DNA of 64,000 bases from Flavobacterium alkalisoli (lineage in GTDB: Bacteria > Bacteroidota > Bacteroidia > Flavobacteriales > Flavobacteriaceae), in NCBI RefSeq assembly GCF_008000935.1, contig NZ_CP042831.1, forward strand, positions 1,798,001 through 1,862,000, read 5' to 3'. Under the pieces are notes generated by a model, which had not been told where the DNA came from, did not search any database, and saw nothing but the letters and a program-made list of their open reading frames with translations. Shown piece by piece: positions 60,360 to 64,000 of the stretch (position 1 is the first letter of the stretch; each line of letters opens with the position of its first letter). The position numbers and the translations under genes were made by a program.

Positions 60360-60391
60360 AAAAAAAGCCCTGAAAATTCAGGGCAAATATA
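60360..60391 (-). promoter_or_regulatory. pabC promoter box overlapped by a hairpin
   Basis: On the minus strand TATATTTG (60384-60391) is followed at once by GCCCTGAA/TTCAGGGC and a T-tract that runs into the pabC ATG. The hairpin may be the terminator of the upstream START-like gene, the 5' end of the pabC mRNA, or both. Confidence 0.6.
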
Positions 60392-60411
60392 GCTTTTATA
60401 TGAATGAATTC

Positions 60412-60804
60412 CTAAACGGAACCAATAACATGTTTTAGGTCGGAAATTTGATTTTCCCATAACTGTTTAGACTCGTCAACATCGTCTTCGTCAGCAAAAT
60501 CAACAACAACTAATGAAACGTCTTTCGTGATTTCATCCACAAGTATACGCATTTCAAAGTAATAGTCGGTGTCTTGATTGTCATCGTCTAACCAGCGAAA
60601 CTTAACTTTCTCACCATTTTTCTTTGAAGCCATTCTTGCTTTTTCCTCACTGTCGTTCCAAATAAAACTAAAAACTTCTCCTCTTGAGTTTACATTGTCT
60701 GCAAACCACTCTGAAAGACCTGAAGGGGTAGATATATATTGGTATAACAGTTGGGGTGAAGAGGTTAGGGGGAATTCTATTTCATATTTTACTTTTACGT
60801 CCAT
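60412..60804 (-). CDS. START-like domain protein
   Basis: A 130-residue cytoplasmic protein of the START/Bet v1-like superfamily: VKYEIEFPLTSSPQLLYQYISTPSGLSEWFADNVNSRGEVFSFIWNDSEEKARM, then VKFRWLDDDNQDTDYYFEMRILVDEITKDVSLVVVDFADEDD. This small family is conserved in Bacteroidota; ligand and role unknown. Acidic C-terminal half. It is just upstream of pabC on the same strand, with a hairpin between them. Confidence 0.88.
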   Translation of the reverse strand: MDVKVKYEIEFPLTSSPQLLYQYISTPSGLSEWFADNVNSRGEVFSFIWNDSEEKARMASKKNGEKVKFRWLDDDNQDTDYYFEMRILVDEITKDVSLVVVDFADEDDVDESKQLWENQISDLKHVIGSV

Positions 60805-60887
60805 ACTTAGTTATTTTTTGGAAATATATAATAATTAAGATTCATATAAAAGCGATTTGAAAAATAATTTTTTTTCTGCAAAATATA

Positions 60888-60918
60888 TTTGCAGCCTTTA
60901 AATTTAGTTATATATTTG
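60888..60918 (+). promoter_or_regulatory. tRNA-Met promoter
   Basis: TTTG (60888-60891) and TATATTTG (60911-60918) are separated by 19 bp, a full Bacteroidota promoter. Confidence 0.75.
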
Positions 60919-60954
60919 CACCCGCATTCAAGGATGTAATAACCGAGAATAAAT

Positions 60955-61028
60955 GGCGAGGTAGCTCAGTCGGTTAGAGCGCAGGATTCATAACCCTGAG
61001 GTCACGGGTTCAACTCCCGTCTTCGCTA
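60955..61028 (+). tRNA. tRNA-Met (anticodon CAT)
   Basis: Cloverleaf with acceptor stem GGCGAGG/CTTCGCT, discriminator A, D arm TAGCTCAGTCGGTTAGAGC, anticodon loop TTCATAA, and T arm ending GGGTTCAACTCCC. CCA is not encoded. CAT tRNAs can be elongator Met or tRNA-Ile2; the sequence looks like elongator tRNA-Met of flavobacteria. Its 3' end is the likely attachment site of the integrase that follows. Confidence 0.93.
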
Positions 61029-61030
61029 CA
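61009..61030 (+). other. Likely att site at the 3' end of tRNA-Met
   Basis: The T arm and acceptor 3' end (about 61009-61030) lie 54 bp from a tyrosine-integrase gene, the usual arrangement for integration at a tRNA. No second copy is present in the window, so the other end must lie beyond 64000. Boundaries are estimated. Confidence 0.5.
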
Positions 61031-61047
61031 GAAACGCAATACGCAGC

Positions 61048-61083
61048 AAGCGGTTTTAAAGCAATTTAAAACCGCTTTTTTTT
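61048..61083 (+). terminator. tRNA-Met terminator
   Basis: AAGCGGTTTTAAA and TTTAAAACCGCTT form a perfect 13-bp stem with a GCAA tetraloop, followed by T residues up to the base before the integrase ATG. Confidence 0.85.
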
Positions 61084-62340
61084 ATGCCTTCAATCAACAG
61101 GATATTACGCAATGAATACGATTTTGAATACGTTTTTGAATACAATTTGAAGAAGCAAAAACAATATGGCGGGCCAACTATATACGATGGAGGCGGCGAC
61201 CTTAATAGAAGGTGGTACGTTTACTATTCTTTTAGAAACCCTGAGACAGGAAAATTGGAACGCCAACCGCCTATTTATGCTGACTTAGACAATTACAACA
61301 CTGTAAAGGAAAGGCTTTTGCGCGCCCGCGCTTTATGTAAGTCTGTAAAGTTAATATTGGAGGAAGGTTTTAACCCTTATACTCCTGAACCCGATAACAG
61401 CATTTTATCCGGCCAGTCAGATAAAGAACCGGTTAATATCAACTCAGCAAAGAAAGTTACTGAAGCTATTGATTTTGCGCTCGAGTATGCAAAGAATCTG
61501 CATTCCGAAAGCTCTTACAATGATTTTAAAAGCCGTATTACAAGGTTTAAGGATTGGCTTACAAATAATAAGCCGGTCAATACAAAAATGAACGAGATTA
61601 AAAGCATTGATGCTATTGGCTTTCTCAATGATATATTGCAACGTACAAGTCCTAGAAATCGTAATAACACCCGAGCGGCACTATCTTCGTTGTACAAAAT
61701 CCTTAAAAACAATCAGATTGTTAAGGAGAATATTATCGAAGGTATAGACATATTAAAAAGTAGCCCGAAAAAAAATAAAACCTATACTAAGAAGCAGGAA
61801 GAAGATATTCTAAAATTGATGGCTGAAAAAGACAAACATTTATTGTTGTTTGTAAAGTTCATATCTATAAATATGCTGCGGCCGGTTGAAGTTTGCAGAC
61901 TTCAGAAAAAGGATATTCATATAAGTGATAAAGTTTTGAAAGTCCGTGCAAAAAATCAGCCCGTAAAAACAAAGATAATTCCCGACATTCTTTTACAGAA
62001 TATTCCAGATTTAACACCTTTTAAAAATACTGATTTTATTTTTACACCCAATGGTATAGGGGAGTGGAATGCAAAAGAAGTTAATAGGCGTAATCACTTT
62101 GGAAAACGCTTTAAAGCTATAAAAGATGAATTAGGGTTAGGCGAGGAATACGGCCTTTATAGTTTCAGGCATACTTATATTACGAGGATTTATCGCGAAC
62201 TAAGAAAAGAATTAACACCATTTGAGAGTAAAAGCCGTTTAATGCTTATTACCGGTCATAGTACCATGGATGCACTCGAGAAATATTTACGTGATATTGA
62301 TGCGGAACTCCCGGAAGATTACTCGTATTTGATATCATAG
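61084..62340 (+). CDS. Tyrosine-type site-specific integrase
   Basis: A 418-residue recombinase. An N-terminal arm/SAM-like DNA-binding domain occupies about 1-230, including TEAIDFALEYAKNLHSESSYNDFKSRITRFKDWL. The catalytic domain has R in NMLRPVEVCRLQKKDI, the beta-hairpin Lys in RAKNQPVKTKII, SFRHTYITRI (the usual HxxR His is Tyr, as in many Bacteroidota integrases), H in TGHSTMDAL, and the nucleophile Tyr in EKYLRDI. It lies 54 bp after tRNA-Met, marking the left end of a mobile element. Its ATG follows the tRNA terminator with no room for a promoter. Confidence 0.94.
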   Translation: MPSINRILRNEYDFEYVFEYNLKKQKQYGGPTIYDGGGDLNRRWYVYYSFRNPETGKLERQPPIYADLDNYNTVKERLLRARALCKSVKLILEEGFNPYTPEPDNSILSGQSDKEPVNINSAKKVTEAIDFALEYAKNLHSESSYNDFKSRITRFKDWLTNNKPVNTKMNEIKSIDAIGFLNDILQRTSPRNRNNTRAALSSLYKILKNNQIVKENIIEGIDILKSSPKKNKTYTKKQEEDILKLMAEKDKHLLLFVKFISINMLRPVEVCRLQKKDIHISDKVLKVRAKNQPVKTKIIPDILLQNIPDLTPFKNTDFIFTPNGIGEWNAKEVNRRNHFGKRFKAIKDELGLGEEYGLYSFRHTYITRIYRELRKELTPFESKSRLMLITGHSTMDALEKYLRDIDAELPEDYSYLIS

Positions 62341-62363
62341 TTAAGTTAAATTTATATGAAAAA

Positions 62364-62393
62364 TTTGTTTTATAAAAAATTTTTATACATTTG
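62364..62393 (+). promoter_or_regulatory. Promoter of the HEPN/SecB-like operon
   Basis: TTTG (62364-62367) and TACATTTG (62386-62393) are separated by 18 bp, matching the Bacteroidota consensus. It lies 63 bp before the first gene. Confidence 0.7.
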
Positions 62394-62456
62394 GGTCGTT
62401 ATATTATTCTTAAATACTTTTATATAACCTATTCATTTCTTATTTTTATATAAAAT

Positions 62457-62876
62457 TTGGATCACCTTAAATCGAAATCAGAATTCAATATTCTAGCATC
62501 ACAAATGTTAATGGATGAAGATAATTACTCTTCCAGTGTTCATTGTGCATATTATGGGTGTTTTCAATTTATAAAATATAAATTAAATCAAATTGGACAT
62601 AGTTACGATAGTATAGATACTGCAATTAGCTCATCTAAAACTAAACCAGTCAAGTTAACGACTCATGGCTATCCAATTGATTTAATGTGCAAGGAAATAA
62701 ATAAAAAATTCAACGATAGTGGATTTACGGCAAGGGATATTAAAGGGAAAGTCAAAAGATTAAGGGCAATACGACTACTTTCAGATTATCACAATGAATT
62801 TATTAGTTTCGATAAAGGAAATGAGGCGATAAAATTAAGTAATGAAGTAATAAGCTTTGTAAAATCAAAATTATAA
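62457..62876 (+). CDS. HEPN domain-containing protein
   Basis: A 139-residue protein on the mobile element. The N-terminal LKSKSEFNILASQMLMDEDNYSSSVHCAYYGCFQFIKYKL is the HEPN four-helix pattern (A..LL...Y..A...AYYA.F). The C-terminal helix contains R106-L-L-S-D-Y-H112, which fits the HEPN RNase motif Rx4-6H and also the R...DY form of the COG1895/COG2250 group. TTG at 62457 is the likely start, because an in-frame stop lies two codons upstream and the next ATG (62505) would cut the first helix. The next gene starts 1 bp after the stop. It is a candidate toxin; activity is inferred. Confidence 0.75.
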   Translation: MDHLKSKSEFNILASQMLMDEDNYSSSVHCAYYGCFQFIKYKLNQIGHSYDSIDTAISSSKTKPVKLTTHGYPIDLMCKEINKKFNDSGFTARDIKGKVKRLRAIRLLSDYHNEFISFDKGNEAIKLSNEVISFVKSKL

Positions 62877-62877
62877 A

Positions 62878-63462
62878 ATGGAATCAATAGAGTTTTTAAA
62901 AAAACAGCTAAACAATATTTATGAATCTCTTCCATATTTAGAGATTAAATATGAGTATAAGCTGAAAATCAATACTCATATTATTGAAGTTAAGCCTATA
63001 CACTGCTATGAGAAAGATTCACAATATATTCGTCAGCAAATAGTTTTAGAGGAATTATTTGAAAATATGTTTCCTGATGAAGAAATCCTCTTTATGTCTG
63101 AAAATATACTTATAGGTATAGATAACCCTATACTTGAATTAGGAACATCAAAAGTATTAGGTAAAGTGCCGGTTTTAGAGTATGAAGTTGTTGGCGAAGA
63201 TGAGAAAGATGCTCAAAATTTTGATTTTGAGCAACTACTTATTCATATAAGTCATATGGATACTAATAATGAACATTTTTTTTATTGTGTACCAAAACCA
63301 ACAATTATTGATGAGTCTACAAATTATTTCGAAATTGCAGAAGATAAAAGTTTTTGGACAAAATCAATTGGTTTTATAAGGGAACATTTTAAACCGAAAA
63401 AAGATAATCATAAACAAAAAAAAGACTCTGAATATATTTCAGAGTCTTTTTTTTTAATATAA
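62878..63462 (+). CDS. Hypothetical protein between HEPN and SecB-like genes
   Basis: A 194-residue acidic protein with no signal peptide, membrane helix, or motif that I recognise; nucleotidyltransferase and known antitoxin DNA-binding motifs are absent. Visible segments: VLEELFENMFPDEEILFMSENILIGIDNPILELG and a Lys-rich tail (KPKKDNHKQKKDS). Starting 1 bp after the HEPN stop, it is translationally coupled to it. The last 14 codons are the arms and T-tract of a terminator, and the stop codon lies after the T-tract. By position it may be an antitoxin or effector partner; this is inference. Confidence 0.6.
   Translation: MESIEFLKKQLNNIYESLPYLEIKYEYKLKINTHIIEVKPIHCYEKDSQYIRQQIVLEELFENMFPDEEILFMSENILIGIDNPILELGTSKVLGKVPVLEYEVVGEDEKDAQNFDFEQLLIHISHMDTNNEHFFYCVPKPTIIDESTNYFEIAEDKSFWTKSIGFIREHFKPKKDNHKQKKDSEYISESFFLI
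63416..63456 (+). terminator. Terminator inside the 3' end of the 194-residue gene
   Basis: AAAGACTCTGAA (63421-63432) and TTCAGAGTCTTT (63438-63449) pair perfectly, followed by T residues to 63455. The stop codon is at 63460-63462, downstream of the expected release point. Confidence 0.75.
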
Positions 63463-63469
63463 TTGCACT

Positions 63470-63901
63470 ATGAAACCAATTAAAGCTCAGGCAGGAGTAG
63501 CCTTCAAATTTTTAAATTATAGAATTTCTAATTTTTCCTATAATGAATCCTCTGTTAAAGGGAATAATTTTGACATTGAGTTTGAACCTTCAGGAGAATA
63601 TAACTCGATAACGGGAGAATATACTTTAAAACTTAATTTCAGAGCCTTTAATAATGACCCTAAATTTGAAGTTATAACTGTAACTGCATTTGCAGATTAT
63701 ATTTTTGATCAACCATATAAAATTGAGGAACTACCAAAACACTTTTATTTGAGTGCTATTCCGATATTTTTTCCATATATAAGAGCATTTATTAGTACCT
63801 TGACATTACAAACAAATCATGAAAATGGTGTGATGTTATTGGGATTAATAAACTTTACAAATATGGCAGATGTTTTAAAAGAGAAAACAATTGCAAAATA
63901 A
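63470..63901 (+). CDS. SecB-like chaperone
   Basis: A 143-residue protein resembling the export chaperone SecB. The C-terminal half reads VTAFADYIFD, ELPKHFYLSAIPIFFPYIRAFISTLTLQ and VMLLGLINFTNMADVL. This matches the order of SecB features: a strand, a short acidic turn, the (L/I)FPYAR helix, and the P(x)NF strand followed by a final helix. Bacteroidota generally do not rely on canonical SecB, and solitary SecB-like proteins control toxin-antitoxin pairs (Rv1957 of M. tuberculosis, CmdC of CmdTAC). It starts 7 bp after the preceding stop and is followed by a terminator. Confidence 0.72.
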   Translation: MKPIKAQAGVAFKFLNYRISNFSYNESSVKGNNFDIEFEPSGEYNSITGEYTLKLNFRAFNNDPKFEVITVTAFADYIFDQPYKIEELPKHFYLSAIPIFFPYIRAFISTLTLQTNHENGVMLLGLINFTNMADVLKEKTIAK

Positions 63902-63957
63902 AAAATAAATTTTCAAGTTGTATAACTAGACTTATAGTAAATCTTATTTCTTAAAAT

Positions 63958-63991
63958 AAAAAAAGGCCTCTATTTTTAGAGGCCTTTTTTT
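63958..63991 (+). terminator. Terminator of the HEPN/SecB-like operon
   Basis: AAAGGCCTCTA and TAGAGGCCTTT pair around TTTT, flanked by A and T tracts. Confidence 0.85.
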
Positions 63992-64000
63992 ATTCTGTCT

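Noticed and set aside
61048..61083. Hairpin as an integrase arm-binding repeat
   Set aside because: The T-tract and position just after tRNA-Met fit an ordinary terminator better.
62505..62876. ATG at 62505 as the HEPN gene start
   Set aside because: It would remove the first HEPN helix; the TTG at 62457 keeps it and fits the distance to the promoter. Not fully excluded.
1..64000. Insertion sequences, transposases, rRNA genes or a replication origin
   Set aside because: No transposase, terminal inverted repeats, rRNA sequence or DnaA-box cluster was seen; recF is present but is not beside dnaA or dnaN here.

Overview
The window is chromosomal DNA of a flavobacterium (Bacteroidota, class Flavobacteriia, most likely Flavobacterium or a close relative). 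Evidence: AT-rich sequence; many starts preceded by the Bacteroidota -7 box TAnnTTTG, several with TTTG 18-21 bp further upstream; a SusC/SusD polysaccharide locus; and family-typical proteins (DUF6377 regulator, GIN-domain proteins, START-like protein, two-motif DnaJ zinc finger). No organism name can be proven from the sequence alone.

Region 1 (1-10.7 kb) is mostly housekeeping: a partial DUF1796 gene, lipA, a TonB protein, a subclass B1 metallo-beta-lactamase, an ECF-type sigma factor with a glycosyltransferase, murB, a DUF2461 gene, recF, a membrane-anchored TPR protein with ribH, then a broken DUF1772 gene next to a TipA-type MerR regulator. Region 2 (10.7-18.4 kb) holds three lipoproteins (two of them tandem paralogues), an S9 peptidase, a secreted lipoprotein and the DUF6377 regulator. 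Region 3 (18.8-28.3 kb) is a polysaccharide utilisation locus transcribed away from that regulator: two small surface or secreted proteins, SusC, SusD, a GH71/99-like lipoprotein and a GH97 enzyme. The GH97 enzyme carries the three glutamates of SusB-type inverting alpha-glucosidases at identical spacing, so an alpha-glucan is the likely target.

Region 4 (28.3-60.8 kb) returns to core and stress genes: nucleosidase, AraC/SDR pair, two single-domain response regulators, a divergent azoreductase/HxlR pair, tRNA-Pro, trxB, a GIN/PspC/PadR envelope-stress cluster, grpE-dnaJ, HAD-ribD, GNAT-prmC, an ABC permease, hisS, three copies of an unrecognised ~75-residue protein, a 55-residue membrane protein, an AAA ATPase-recQ-fmt operon, HU, YqgE, an aminodeoxychorismate lyase and a START-like protein.

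Region 5 (60.95 kb to the end) is the left end of an integrated element: a tRNA-Met, then a tyrosine integrase starting directly after the tRNA terminator, then a compact three-gene operon with its own promoter: a HEPN-domain protein, an unrecognised 194-residue protein, and a protein resembling the export chaperone SecB. HEPN plus SecB-like on a mobile element recalls toxin-antitoxin-chaperone systems. This is the best candidate here for an undescribed system. The terminator between genes two and three lies before the stop codon of gene two, which hints at unusual expression control.
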